Notes: generated by a model not told the origin, from the sequence alone. A DNA stretch of 64,000 nt from IOR16 sp963521065 (GCA_963521065.1 CAUQTI010000006.1:103755-167754), one strand, 5' to 3'; positions 35,201 through 43,386 are shown, counted from the first letter of the stretch. A program made the numbers and translations.

Positions 35201-35722
35201 CATGCGGAGGAAAATTCAAAAATTCGTGACGGTATGAGCATTACCTTGGCCGGTGTCATCAGCAGCAAGAAAACTTTAATTACGAAGCGGAATCAAATGA
35301 TGGCATTTGTGGATATGGAAGACTTATACGGAAGCATTGAGGTCATTGTCTTTCCAAATGTGTATGAACGTTACTCAGAATTTGTCTATGAAGATGCACT
35401 GATTGTGGTAAAAGGGACCATTAATTTCAAAGAGGACGAAGCACCTAAAATTTTAGCCAATTCTATCTTCTTATTAAATGATTATGATGCGTCAAATACG
35501 AAAAGAATTGTGAAGCTGATGATTTCAAATGATTTTGATGAAACGAGAACATTGGGGCAGATACGAGAAATCCTAGGAAACTATCCGGGGGATGTTCCCG
35601 TTATGATTTATTCAGAGGCTTCCGGAAAGAAGTATAAGACACAACCGAGCCTGTGGGTAGACGGAAGGGATGGATTTTTTAGGGAAATCATTAATTTAAT
35701 TGGAAAAGATAATGTGAGATGA
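32261..35722 (+). CDS. dnaE: DNA polymerase III alpha subunit DnaE
   Basis: 1153 residues. Order: PHP domain (about 1-210; FVHLHVHTEYSLLDG, ITDHG), polymerase palm with the catalytic MPDIDIDF (Asp396, Asp398, Asp400), thumb/fingers (ITFGTMKAKAAIRDVGR, YRPGPM), tandem helix-hairpin-helix and a C-terminal OB fold (TLAGVISSKKTLITKRNQMM). Replicative or lagging-strand polymerase of the DnaE1 length class. The pfkA gene follows, an arrangement shared with many Firmicutes. Confidence 0.97.
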   Translation: MGFVHLHVHTEYSLLDGASRIKDLIARTKELGMDAVAITDHGVMFGVIDFYKEAKKQGVKPIIGCEVYTAARGMRDKEQDKDKRQGHLVLLAKNDVGYHNLVKIVSAGFTEGFYYKPRVDHDFLRAHSEGLIALTACLAGNVQQNLLKGSYEGAKKEVLTLLDIFGEGNLYLELQDQGLEEEARIFPQMQRLHEETGVPFVATNDVHYVRKEDAKAHDVLLCIQTASNVDDENRMRFPNDQFYLKSEQEMKLLFGHISQAMENTVKVAEACNVEFVFGEHHLPEFQAPQGLSNKAYLRDLCARGMKNRYGELNPELSKRLEYELTTIEKMGYVEYFLIVWDFINYARSNGIVVGPGRGSAAGSIVAYCLHITDIDPIKYGLIFERFLNPERISMPDIDIDFCYERRQEVIDYVIEKYGEDKVAQIITFGTMKAKAAIRDVGRAMNMSYGEVDAIAKKVPFELKMTLDKALEMNADLKKDYEGDLRVRELIDTARALEGMPRHASTHAAGVVISKKSINEYVPLYLAEKGVSTQFTMTTIEELGLLKMDFLGLRNLTVIRDALELIGEENKNKIDFSHMTYDDSKVYELISSGNTMGVFQMESGGMTQFMKNLKPDCFEDIVAGISLYRPGPMNSIPKYIENKKNPENISYVDASLEPILSVTYGCMVYQEQVMQIVRDLAGYTYGRSDLVRRAMSKKKREAMEEERAYFIHGKTDSDGNIEIEGCVRRGIPESAANEIYDQMISFAEYAFNKSHAAAYAVLAYETAYLKTYFPVEFMAALMTSVIGDSTQIAKYIRNCSEMKIEVLPPDVCESRKKFTVKDGKIRFGLLGVKNVGEGVIDSMIRAREKNGKPEDFFQLIEEVDIHEINKKAAESLIKAGAMDCFTENRAALLAVYESVIESAQNNSRKNLEGQLSLFQSNTEVMNQAGVKAKLPAVANFDRRLLISMEKEMLGVYITGHPLEDYKEQIEKITTVNTEELTHAEENSKIRDGMSITLAGVISSKKTLITKRNQMMAFVDMEDLYGSIEVIVFPNVYERYSEFVYEDALIVVKGTINFKEDEAPKILANSIFLLNDYDASNTKRIVKLMISNDFDETRTLGQIREILGNYPGDVPVMIYSEASGKKYKTQPSLWVDGRDGFFREIINLIGKDNVR

Positions 35723-35728
35723 TATAAT
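35700..35728 (+). promoter_or_regulatory. Promoter of pfkA within the dnaE end
   Basis: TTGGAA (35700-35705), 17-nt spacer, TATAAT (35723-35728), overlapping the last codons of dnaE. Confidence 0.6.
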
Positions 35729-35762
35729 AGAAACGCTTATGTAATAAAATCAGCAGATTTTT

Positions 35763-35787
35763 TGTAGATATACGAGTTGTATCTACA
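35763..35787. promoter_or_regulatory. 25-bp near-palindrome in the pfkA leader
   Basis: TGTAGATATAC (35763-35773), GAG, TTGTATCTACA (35777-35787); 9 of 11 arm positions match. It lies about 35 nt past the -10, so it could be a repressor roadblock site or an mRNA hairpin. Confidence 0.5.
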
Positions 35788-35868
35788 TGAAGCGATTTAC
35801 ACTGGGGAATGATAATTTCAGTGAATCAAAGGATTTTATGAGGAAATGGTTGAAAGCAGGTGATTTCT

Positions 35869-36831
35869 ATGAAAAGAATTGGAGTGCTTACCAGCGGCGG
35901 TGATGCTCCGGGAATGAATGCAGCGATTCGTGCCGTTGTGCGTACCGGTATTTTTAACAAGATGGAAGTCTATGGAATAAAGAGAGGCTTTGAAGGGCTG
36001 ATTGACGGAGATATTTATGAAATGAATGCGGACTCTGTCTCAGATATCATTCAAAGAGGCGGTACCATTTTACAGACGGCAAGAAGTGAACGTTTTCAGA
36101 CGCCGGAGGGCTTTAAAAGAGCGTTGGACATGATACAGAACTTTGAATTAGAGGGACTGGTTATCATAGGGGGTGACGGCTCTTTACATGGCGGTCTTGA
36201 ACTTTCTGAGGCGGGAATTGCAGTGATGGGACTTCCCGGAACCATCGACAACGATTTGTCGTACACTGATTTTACAGTCGGCTTTGATACTGCATTGAAC
36301 ACGGCCCTCCATGCCATCGGAAACATTCGTGACACTTCATCTTCTCACGGAAGAACGACAGTTGTAGAAGTGATGGGAAGAAACTGCGGAGACATTGCAC
36401 TTCATGCCGGTTTGGCAGGCGGTGCAGAAACGGTGTTGATTCCGGAGGACGCAGTGGATATTCATGCGGTGTGCAGGAACCTGATTCAACGGAGAAACAG
36501 AGGAAAGCTTCATAGCATTATCATCCGCGCCGAAGGCGTGGAAATCACTTCGGATGAATTAGCGAATGTAATAAAAGAAAGAACCGGACTGGAAACAAAG
36601 GTTGTAGTTTTAGGATACATTCAAAGAGGCGGAAGCCCAACTGCAAGAGACCGGATTCTTGCTAGTATGATGGCCTCAAAAGCGGTTTCTCTTCTGCTTC
36701 AAGACAGCACAAGCAAGGCAATTGGAATTAGGGGATCAGAAATTGTTGCAATTGACTTGGAGGAAGCATTAAAGGTAGAACGGGAAGTAGATTCTTCTAC
36801 GGTACGTTTAGCAGAAATTTTATCCATTTAA
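35869..36831 (+). CDS. pfkA: ATP-dependent 6-phosphofructokinase
   Basis: 320 residues. ATG 35869 has AGGTGA upstream and gives the canonical MKRIGVLTSGGDAPGMNAA. GGDGSLHG (Gly after GGD) and PGTIDND (Gly, not Lys) indicate ATP as donor, not pyrophosphate. Also MGRNCGDIALHAGLAGG and GYIQRGGSPTARD. Commits fructose-6-phosphate to glycolysis. No pyk follows, unlike in Bacillus. Confidence 0.96.
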   Translation: MKRIGVLTSGGDAPGMNAAIRAVVRTGIFNKMEVYGIKRGFEGLIDGDIYEMNADSVSDIIQRGGTILQTARSERFQTPEGFKRALDMIQNFELEGLVIIGGDGSLHGGLELSEAGIAVMGLPGTIDNDLSYTDFTVGFDTALNTALHAIGNIRDTSSSHGRTTVVEVMGRNCGDIALHAGLAGGAETVLIPEDAVDIHAVCRNLIQRRNRGKLHSIIIRAEGVEITSDELANVIKERTGLETKVVVLGYIQRGGSPTARDRILASMMASKAVSLLLQDSTSKAIGIRGSEIVAIDLEEALKVEREVDSSTVRLAEILSI

Positions 36832-36901
36832 CAAATGTAAACAGGGAAGAAAGATTGGGAGACAGGGAAAACAACAAGGTACAAAGGAGTTTACAAAGTA
36901 T

Positions 36902-38581
36902 ATGGGAAATGAAACAGTGCAAATGGTATTTGGCCTGTTGGGTGGATTGGCTATTTTCATTTATGGCATGAATTTGATGAGTGAAGGCCTGCAAAAAGCG
37001 GCCGGTGAAAAAATGCGGACGATTCTCAGCCTGCTCACGAAGAATCCTCTAGTCGGCGTGCTTGCTGGTGCATTGACAACTGCCGTTTTACAAAGCAGCA
37101 GTGCAACTACCGTTATGGTAATTGGTTTTGTCAGTGCTGGTTTGATGAATCTGCCACAGGCAATCAGCATCGTTTTAGGTGCGAATATAGGAACCACAAT
37201 GACAGCGCAAATCATTGCATTTAAGATTGATGATTATGTTTGGCCGATTATCTTTATTGGTTTTCTAATGTTTTTTGCTGCAAAAAAAGAGAAGGTAAAG
37301 TATGTTGGACAAACTATCTTTGCATTCGGATTGTTATTCCTCGGTATCATTTATATGGGATCTGTTATGGAACCGCTGGTTGCGCTGCCATTTTTTGAAT
37401 CCATGATGCTGTATGTGAGAAATGTGCCAGCGTTGGGCGTTCTTTTAGGAACCGCGATGACACTCGTTGTACAAAGCAGCAGTGCCGTCATTGCAGTGTT
37501 GCAAAACTTAGCGGCACAGTCGGGGCCGGATGGTGTACATAGTATCGTTGGACTTCAGGGTGCGCTGCCGATTTTGTTTGGAAGTAATATCGGTACAACA
37601 ATCACTGCAATTTTAGCAACCATTGGCGGCTCCACCAATGCAAAGAGAACCGCAATTGCACACACTATTTTTAATATCTCTGGCACTTTGCTGTTTATTT
37701 GGTTTGTTCCGCAAATCTCAGCGTTAGTGCAGATGGTTTCACCAACCGGTCTGGAGGTCAACGTCATTGCGAGACAAATCGCGAATGCGCATACTTTCTT
37801 TAATGTAGTATGTACCTTGCTGTGGCTGCCGTTTGTTGGGATTTTGGTGAAAATCGTGACAAAATTAATTCCAAGTAATGAGGTTGCGATTGAAGGAAAG
37901 GATCTGCATCCAATTTATTTAGACTATAAAATTTTAGATCAACCTGTCTTTGCTTTGCATTTAGCGACGAAAGAGCTTTCTCGTATTGCTGAAATGATTG
38001 TTCCTATGATGGAAAGAGCGGAGCGGGGTTTTGTAGAGGAAGATGAAGTAGCGATTGAAAAGGTAATGGAAATGGAGAATAATATCGACATTTTACAGGA
38101 TGCCTCTGTGAAATATCTCTCTTCATTATTTTCTAACGGAGAATTGACGGAGCATCAGGCAACACAGGTTGCAGGACTGATGCATGTAGCCAGCGACATC
38201 GAGCACATGGGCGACCAATGTCAAAACATTGCACTGTTTGCACGCGATAAGATTAAACATGAATATAAATTTTCGAAAGAAGCATTGGAAGAGATACAAG
38301 GTGCGTTTGAACAGGTGAAAGAAATGGTGAGCCTCACGATTCGTGCACTGAATGAAGGCAGTGAGGATTTAGCGCAAAACGTCATCCGCAAGGAGGACGA
38401 AGTGGATCGATTAGAAGTGCGCTTGCGCAAACACCATATGAATCGTTTAGAGCAGGGAAAATGCTCACCTGAATTTACTGTAATCTATACGGATATCATT
38501 CATAATTTAGAAAAAATAAGCGATTACTGCAAGAATGTTGCTGAGGCGGTTATGAAAGATATAAATTTTGTTCATGAGTAG
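36902..38581 (+). CDS. Na/Pi-cotransporter family protein with PhoU-like C-terminus
   Basis: 559 residues, ATG with AAAGGAG 10 nt upstream. Two inverted Na/Pi repeats with the QSSS motifs VLQSSSATTVM and VVQSSSAVIAV, each followed by GANIGTT or GSNIGTT loops. About eight membrane segments up to residue 315, then a cytoplasmic helical PhoU-like domain (about 340-555). Probably couples phosphate uptake or efflux to Na+; the PhoU part suggests regulation by phosphate. Terminator downstream. Confidence 0.9.
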   Translation: MGNETVQMVFGLLGGLAIFIYGMNLMSEGLQKAAGEKMRTILSLLTKNPLVGVLAGALTTAVLQSSSATTVMVIGFVSAGLMNLPQAISIVLGANIGTTMTAQIIAFKIDDYVWPIIFIGFLMFFAAKKEKVKYVGQTIFAFGLLFLGIIYMGSVMEPLVALPFFESMMLYVRNVPALGVLLGTAMTLVVQSSSAVIAVLQNLAAQSGPDGVHSIVGLQGALPILFGSNIGTTITAILATIGGSTNAKRTAIAHTIFNISGTLLFIWFVPQISALVQMVSPTGLEVNVIARQIANAHTFFNVVCTLLWLPFVGILVKIVTKLIPSNEVAIEGKDLHPIYLDYKILDQPVFALHLATKELSRIAEMIVPMMERAERGFVEEDEVAIEKVMEMENNIDILQDASVKYLSSLFSNGELTEHQATQVAGLMHVASDIEHMGDQCQNIALFARDKIKHEYKFSKEALEEIQGAFEQVKEMVSLTIRALNEGSEDLAQNVIRKEDEVDRLEVRLRKHHMNRLEQGKCSPEFTVIYTDIIHNLEKISDYCKNVAEAVMKDINFVHE

Positions 38582-38622
38582 TAGAGAAGTCTGACAGCAG
38601 TAATTAAATAAAGAATCATTTT

Positions 38623-38658
38623 AGAGTGTAGATAACTTTCATTTTCTACACTCTTTTT
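38623..38658 (+). terminator. Intrinsic terminator after the Na/Pi gene
   Basis: AGAGTGTAGA (38623-38632) / TCTACACTCT (38645-38654), then TTTTC. Confidence 0.85.
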
Positions 38659-38704
38659 CATGTGGCGCATATCTAAGCGATTGAGTAATATTTATTTAAT
38701 CATT

Positions 38705-40789
38705 TTAAATCGAAATATTATATTTTTGTTTTTTTCGCATTAATTTTGGCTGAGATATATGAAGAAATCCCGCGGCTTTTCTTGTTGAACCAAATTTTTT
38801 TAAAGCGTATTCAATTAGTTGTTTTTCCTGCTGCTCTATAATTTTATCAAAATTTAAAGAAGGTGAAAAACGCATACTGCGCTTTAAATCCAAAACTAGA
38901 TCTTCGTATATATTTTCGTTTAAGATTTTTTGGATATCATCTTCGGTAATAATATAACCTTTGATGCTGATTACGGCACGATGAATCAAATTTTCAAGTT
39001 CCCTGACATTTCCAGGCCAGTTATAATCAAGAAGCTTTGTGAGTGCCGTGGGTGAAAATTCTTTATCTAGTCCATAACGTTTACAATAATTACTCAAAAA
39101 TGCGGTTGCTAAAGCAAGGATATCATCACGGCGTTCTCTGAGCGGGGGAACTGTAATTGTACAGATATTTAACCTGTAATATAGATCTTCTCTAAAATTC
39201 CCCTGCTCTGTGAGTTGTCGTAGAGGAATGTTATTTGCGCAAATTACACGAACGTTAATATTGAGGGGAATTGTGCCGCCAACTTTATAAAACTGGCTTT
39301 CCTGAAGAACTCGAAGCAGCTTTGATTGGAGATTTAAGGAAAGAGTTCCCACTTCATCTAGAAATAAAATTCCTCCATTAGCCAGCTCAAAATATCCTTT
39401 TTTACCACTCGACTGCGCTCCGCTAAAAGAGCCGGCTACATATCCGAAAAATTCACTTTCAGCAAGGTTTTCTTGAATGGTTGCACAATTAATCTTAATG
39501 CAGGGTTTGTTCTTACGGATACTATTTTTATGTATTAAATTGAGGATTTTTTCTTTTCCAACACCCGTTTCCCCTTGAAGGACAATATTACAATCATATT
39601 GTGCGATATTTAGAACTTCATCGACTAGGGCTTTTGTCTCTGCGCTGTTAAAAACAAAGTCACCCATTTTTCCGATTTTTTCGGTAGAATCGGAGAGGGA
39701 TTTTTTTTCTGCCTGATGAACGGAAATTGATTGAGCTTCATAGAGTATATTGATTTTTTCTAGAGTTTTCGCAATTGAAAGTAGTAAATTATATGTGAAA
39801 TTTTCATATCCAATGATGTATTGGCCGAGAACATAAGTTTCAAGCTCCTTGCTCATACTTTCTGCAATCAAGATGGATTGAGTATAACTATTTTTAAGAC
39901 TTGTGAAATACAATTTTCCTTTATTATTGGTAAGAAGAACACTCAATACTTCTGAACCTAATAAATCTTCACAATTAATAGTCACATCGTAGCATTCTAT
40001 TTCTTCTTTTAAAATTGATTTCGACGCATTAACGGGTTGTGTTATATTAATGATATATAAAGAATTTACCCAATGAGCGAATTCTTTTTTTACTTGTTTC
40101 GGTGTAAGGGTCCCAATCCCACTCTCATCAAGAATAACTGTAATATAACAGTTATCTCCAATTGCTTTTTTTATAGAACAGACATAGGTTATGCTTGAAA
40201 CTAAATCTTTTCCAATAATGAGATAACGCTTTCCTTCTTCGGATATATTGTGGATATGGTATAAACTCGCAGCCTCGTCAAAGGTAGCCATTGTATAATT
40301 TAATCGCAATCCACTAGGGATTACGGTTAAGGGCGACCCTATAAAAACAATCCCATAACCACTTACGGTTAGTTCGCCATAGTTGTAGTCAATTTTATGA
40401 ATTTTATCAATATGAATCGGATGGGCAGTCATTGTTGTAAGACAGAATATGTTATCCCCTATACAATATGATGAACTTTTTTTAAACTCACTTCCCATTT
40501 CTTCAATGGTACCATAGAATTGACCGGCAGTATTTGTAAACGGATTATGAAGTTTTCCTCTGCGATTTACTAAGTCTAAGATTTTTGCAATAATTTTAGT
40601 TTCATCAAAAGCACATTCACTACAAAATTGTTGAAAACAATCTCGTTCCAAATGAATTAATTTTAAAGATATTCTGCACTCAGAAGGTGAAATTTCTCTT
40701 TGATTATTTACTTTCCATGCAGTAACTGGAACAGTAGCCTTAGGCTCTAGTACACGGCTAAGACCAAATATGTCGTTTGTTATATTCAT
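38705..40789 (-). CDS. Sigma-54 activator with a diaminohexanoate-dehydrogenase-like sensor domain
   Basis: 694 residues, ATG with AAGGAG 6 nt upstream. The C-terminal half is a sigma-54 activator: Walker A GETGVGKE (about 405-413), sigma-54 loop GSFSGA (about 453-458, variant of GAFTGA), Walker B LFLDE (about 474), arginine finger region FREDLYYRL and a Fis-type helix-turn-helix at the end (TRKAAGFLHISQPKLMRK). The N-terminal ~350 residues resemble 3,5-diaminohexanoate dehydrogenase of lysine fermentation (VLEPKATVPVTAWKVNN, RRGKLHNPFTNTAGQFYGTI), but the expected Rossmann glycines are replaced (LIIGKDLVSS). It is probably a catalytically dead ligand sensor. Divergent from its likely target operon. 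Confidence 0.82.
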   Translation of the reverse strand: MNITNDIFGLSRVLEPKATVPVTAWKVNNQREISPSECRISLKLIHLERDCFQQFCSECAFDETKIIAKILDLVNRRGKLHNPFTNTAGQFYGTIEEMGSEFKKSSSYCIGDNIFCLTTMTAHPIHIDKIHKIDYNYGELTVSGYGIVFIGSPLTVIPSGLRLNYTMATFDEAASLYHIHNISEEGKRYLIIGKDLVSSITYVCSIKKAIGDNCYITVILDESGIGTLTPKQVKKEFAHWVNSLYIINITQPVNASKSILKEEIECYDVTINCEDLLGSEVLSVLLTNNKGKLYFTSLKNSYTQSILIAESMSKELETYVLGQYIIGYENFTYNLLLSIAKTLEKINILYEAQSISVHQAEKKSLSDSTEKIGKMGDFVFNSAETKALVDEVLNIAQYDCNIVLQGETGVGKEKILNLIHKNSIRKNKPCIKINCATIQENLAESEFFGYVAGSFSGAQSSGKKGYFELANGGILFLDEVGTLSLNLQSKLLRVLQESQFYKVGGTIPLNINVRVICANNIPLRQLTEQGNFREDLYYRLNICTITVPPLRERRDDILALATAFLSNYCKRYGLDKEFSPTALTKLLDYNWPGNVRELENLIHRAVISIKGYIITEDDIQKILNENIYEDLVLDLKRSMRFSPSLNFDKIIEQQEKQLIEYALKKFGSTRKAAGFLHISQPKLMRKKQKYNISI

Positions 40790-40844
40790 TTTAATCTCCT
40801 TAACTCATTATACCTTTCATTTTAAATAATGTCTATAAATCGAA

Positions 40845-40859
40845 TTGATTATGAATCAA
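40845..40859. promoter_or_regulatory. Inverted repeat, candidate activator site (distal)
   Basis: TTGATT-ATG-AATCAA, perfect 6-bp arms, about 120 bp upstream of the -24 element, the usual distance for a sigma-54 activator site. Further GATTC-type half sites occur between it and 40920. Confidence 0.5.
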
Positions 40860-40923
40860 ACTGAATAAAAATGATTCGATACAGATTCAATTATTTACGA
40901 ATTTATACGATTCTATACTCTTC

Positions 40924-40948
40924 GAAAACATGTAACCCTTATGTTTTC
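40924..40948. promoter_or_regulatory. Inverted repeat, candidate activator site (proximal)
   Basis: GAAAACAT (40924-40931) and ATGTTTTC (40941-40948), perfect 8-bp arms with a 9-bp spacer, 26 bp before the -24 element. Confidence 0.5.
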
Positions 40949-40974
40949 ATACTTTGTAAGTCAAATATAGAAGA

Positions 40975-40990
40975 TGGCACGAAAGTTGCT
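40975..40990 (+). promoter_or_regulatory. Sigma-54 (-24/-12) promoter
   Basis: TGGCACGAAAGTTGCT: TGGCAC, five bases, TTGCT, an essentially perfect match to TGGCAC-N5-TTGCW. It lies 41 bp before the EamA start and opposite the divergent sigma-54 activator gene. Confidence 0.92.
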
Positions 40991-41031
40991 TTATTGTATA
41001 GTGCAAGTAAGTGCATATTGGAGGGAGTATT

Positions 41032-41979
41032 ATGAAAAGAAAAATCCGTGGTGAATTTATGTTAATGATAACAGCACTGATATGGGGTGTAGCTTTTGTT
41101 GCGCAGCGCTCTGGGATGGAATACATTGGGGCATTTACATTTAATGGGATACGATGTTTAGTTGGGGCATTAGCACTTTTACCCGTTATAATGATAATGA
41201 ATCATCAAAGGAAAAAATGGAGAAATGGTAAGCCTAAAGTAGAGACAGATGAAATTGAAGAAAGGGAAAATAAAAAAAATTTAATAATAGGAGGAATATC
41301 TTGTGGCATTATTTTTTTTATATCGAGCTCATTACAGCAGTTTGGAATGGTTTATACGACTGCGGGAAAAGCTGGATTTATCACAGCATTGTATATTGTC
41401 ATCATCCCGATTCTAGGAATATTTTTGAGACGCAAAGTGCGCCCGGTTTTATGGGTTTGTGTGGTCTTGGCAACAGTAGGTTTATATTTACTTAGCATTC
41501 AAGGAGATTTTTATATAGGGAAAGGCGATTTGCTGATACTAATGTGTGCATTTGGATTTTCAATCCATATTTTGGTAATTGATTATTTCTCGCCTAAAAC
41601 AGATGCTGTGAAAATGTCTTGTCTTCAATTTCTTATTTGTGGGGTGATTTCAATTCCTTTTATGATTATTTTCGAAGATGTGAATTGGGATAATGTAATT
41701 CATTGTTCGTTGCCGATTTTATATGCGGGTGTTATGTCTTGCGGCGTTGCATATACGCTACAGATTGTAGCTCAAAAACATACTGAGCCGACAATCACAT
41801 CTTTAATTTTAAGTTTGGAGTCTGTATTTGCTGTGATTGCAGGGATTATTATTCTGCAGGAATATATTTCGACACGTGAAACGCTCGGTTGTGTTATAAT
41901 GTTTGCGGCAATCCTTCTTGCCCAGATTCCTCCAGAAAAAATAATGAATCACTTTTATAACAAGAGTGAAAAGATATAA
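41032..41979 (+). CDS. EamA/DMT-family transporter under sigma-54 control
   Basis: 315 residues. ATG 41032 has GGAGGGAG 5 nt upstream and is preferred to the in-frame ATG/GTG-rich extension at 41011. Ten membrane segments in two EamA repeats (ALIWGVAFVAQRSGM, FNGIRCLVGALALLP; SLILSLESVFAVIAGIIIL), with a charged 35-residue cytoplasmic loop between TM2 and TM3. Probably an exporter of a small metabolite. Promoter and regulator suggest an amino acid or amino-acid-fermentation intermediate, possibly lysine-derived; this is inference. Confidence 0.88.
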   Translation: MKRKIRGEFMLMITALIWGVAFVAQRSGMEYIGAFTFNGIRCLVGALALLPVIMIMNHQRKKWRNGKPKVETDEIEERENKKNLIIGGISCGIIFFISSSLQQFGMVYTTAGKAGFITALYIVIIPILGIFLRRKVRPVLWVCVVLATVGLYLLSIQGDFYIGKGDLLILMCAFGFSIHILVIDYFSPKTDAVKMSCLQFLICGVISIPFMIIFEDVNWDNVIHCSLPILYAGVMSCGVAYTLQIVAQKHTEPTITSLILSLESVFAVIAGIIILQEYISTRETLGCVIMFAAILLAQIPPEKIMNHFYNKSEKI

Positions 41980-42044
41980 GAATGTAAAAAAAGTAAGGTT
42001 CTATATTGACTTACTTAATATAAAGATAAAGGAGAAGGTTTAAG

Positions 42045-42761
42045 ATGGCTAATTTTATAATTAAAGACGATTTTTGGGAGCTGTTTCCTCAAGTGGAAAT
42101 CGCAGTAATTTCAGCAAAGGGAATTCGGAATACGGAAGCTCATGTAGCAGAAGTAAGACAAGAAATCCATGAGTTGTTGAAAGAAAGCAGCAAGGAGGCA
42201 AACAAATTTTTAACAGAAGAATCATTTAGTGAAAATAAAGTGATCTCTGTGTGGAGAAAAGCATACCAACAGTTTAAAACGAAAAAGGGTGTTAGATGTT
42301 CAATCGAGGCTTTATTGAAGAGAATCGAAAAGGGGAAAGGCGTTTCTCCAATTAATCCCTTAGTTGATATTTATAACTCAGTTTCTTTAAAATATGGACT
42401 GCCTTGTGGAGGGGAAGATATGGACAACTTCAAAGGTGATTTGCTTCTAACAAAGGCCATTGGCGGAGAGTTATTTCTCGCACTCGGTGATGAGGAGAAT
42501 GATAATGCTTTGCCTGGAGAAATTATATATAAAGACGAGGCCGGAGCCGTATGCCGATGTTGGAATTGGAGAGATGGGCAAAGGACTATGCTCACGGAGA
42601 ATACAGTGAATGCATTCTTAATTATTGAATCAGTAGATACTGATAAACGGTGTGACTTGGAAGCTGCTGCATCATTATTGGCGGAACTTACTCAAAAATA
42701 CCTCGGTGGCACTACAGAAATTTCCATTATGAACAATATGAAGCGTGAGCTGGCTTTATAA
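42045..42761 (+). CDS. B3/B4 (PheT editing-fold) domain protein
   Basis: 238 residues, ATG with AAAGGAG about 10 nt upstream. Matches the free-standing B3/B4 family: SVWRKAYQQFKTKKGVRCSIEALLKRI, then NPLVDIYNSVSLKYGLPCGGEDMDNFKGD, and NWRDGQRTMLTENTVNAFLIIE. This fold forms the editing site of phenylalanyl-tRNA synthetase beta, which clears Tyr-tRNA(Phe). Stand-alone members are thought to act on tRNA or amino acids but are little studied. Second gene after the sigma-54 promoter, so likely co-induced with the transporter. Confidence 0.85.
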   Translation: MANFIIKDDFWELFPQVEIAVISAKGIRNTEAHVAEVRQEIHELLKESSKEANKFLTEESFSENKVISVWRKAYQQFKTKKGVRCSIEALLKRIEKGKGVSPINPLVDIYNSVSLKYGLPCGGEDMDNFKGDLLLTKAIGGELFLALGDEENDNALPGEIIYKDEAGAVCRCWNWRDGQRTMLTENTVNAFLIIESVDTDKRCDLEAAASLLAELTQKYLGGTTEISIMNNMKRELAL

Positions 42762-42783
42762 GCTTACCGGCAAGGAAGAATAA

Positions 42784-42828
42784 AAACACCTCATAAAATT
42801 ATATCATTAAAATTTTATGAGGTGTTTC
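42784..42828. terminator. Bidirectional terminator after the B3/B4 gene
   Basis: AAACACCTCATAAAATT (42784-42800) / AATTTTATGAGGTGTTT (42810-42826), perfect 17-bp arms. Serves both the B3/B4 gene and the convergent Usp gene. Confidence 0.92.
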
Positions 42829-42867
42829 GTTTATTCTTTAAGATTCGATGATTTCAATTGGTCTTTT

Positions 42868-43248
42868 TCAGTACGCGGGAACGACAATGACCTCCGCTTT
42901 CATTTGTACCTTCTTCTCTAATCGTAAGATTAGATTTGTATCTGCCGGTGTTTCACCGGATTGTCCTAAAATGATATGTGTAATCTTATTTTTTTCTATA
43001 AGTTCCAGCAAAGTGTGTAAGACGTCGTTTGAGCGCACCACTGTGAGATTGGCTCCATATTCTAACGCTTTTTCATAAAGATATTCCAAAGCTTCCCCTT
43101 CTTTGCTATTATTTAAAAATTTATATTGATGATGCGCAACGTGAATAATAAACAGTTCTCCGTCTTCGCTCCCAAGAAACTCATGCCCTTTTTTTATCAG
43201 GCGGTCACAAGTTTTTTGTTGCGTAACGCAGACCATAACGTTTTTCAT
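42868..43248 (-). CDS. Universal stress protein (UspA-like)
   Basis: 126 residues. ATG 43248 follows TGGAGGG; the longer frame to 43275 is unlikely. Starts MKNVMVCVTQQKTCDRLIKKG, then LFIIHVAHH, and near the C-terminus ITHIILGQSGETPADT, which corresponds to the Usp nucleotide-binding loop. It most resembles the Usp domain of KdpD but stands alone; no kdp genes are nearby. Confidence 0.78.
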   Translation of the reverse strand: MKNVMVCVTQQKTCDRLIKKGHEFLGSEDGELFIIHVAHHQYKFLNNSKEGEALEYLYEKALEYGANLTVVRSNDVLHTLLELIEKNKITHIILGQSGETPADTNLILRLEKKVQMKAEVIVVPAY

Positions 43249-43386
43249 AGGGTCCCTCCATTTAAGCGGATGCAATAACGATACCTGCCTTACTATTATA
43301 CATTGTATTGTGGGATTTTGCTATGAGGCAATGTAAATATTTGATGCAGATTCTGTGAAAAACGGGTAAAATAAAGAAAAGGTTTT

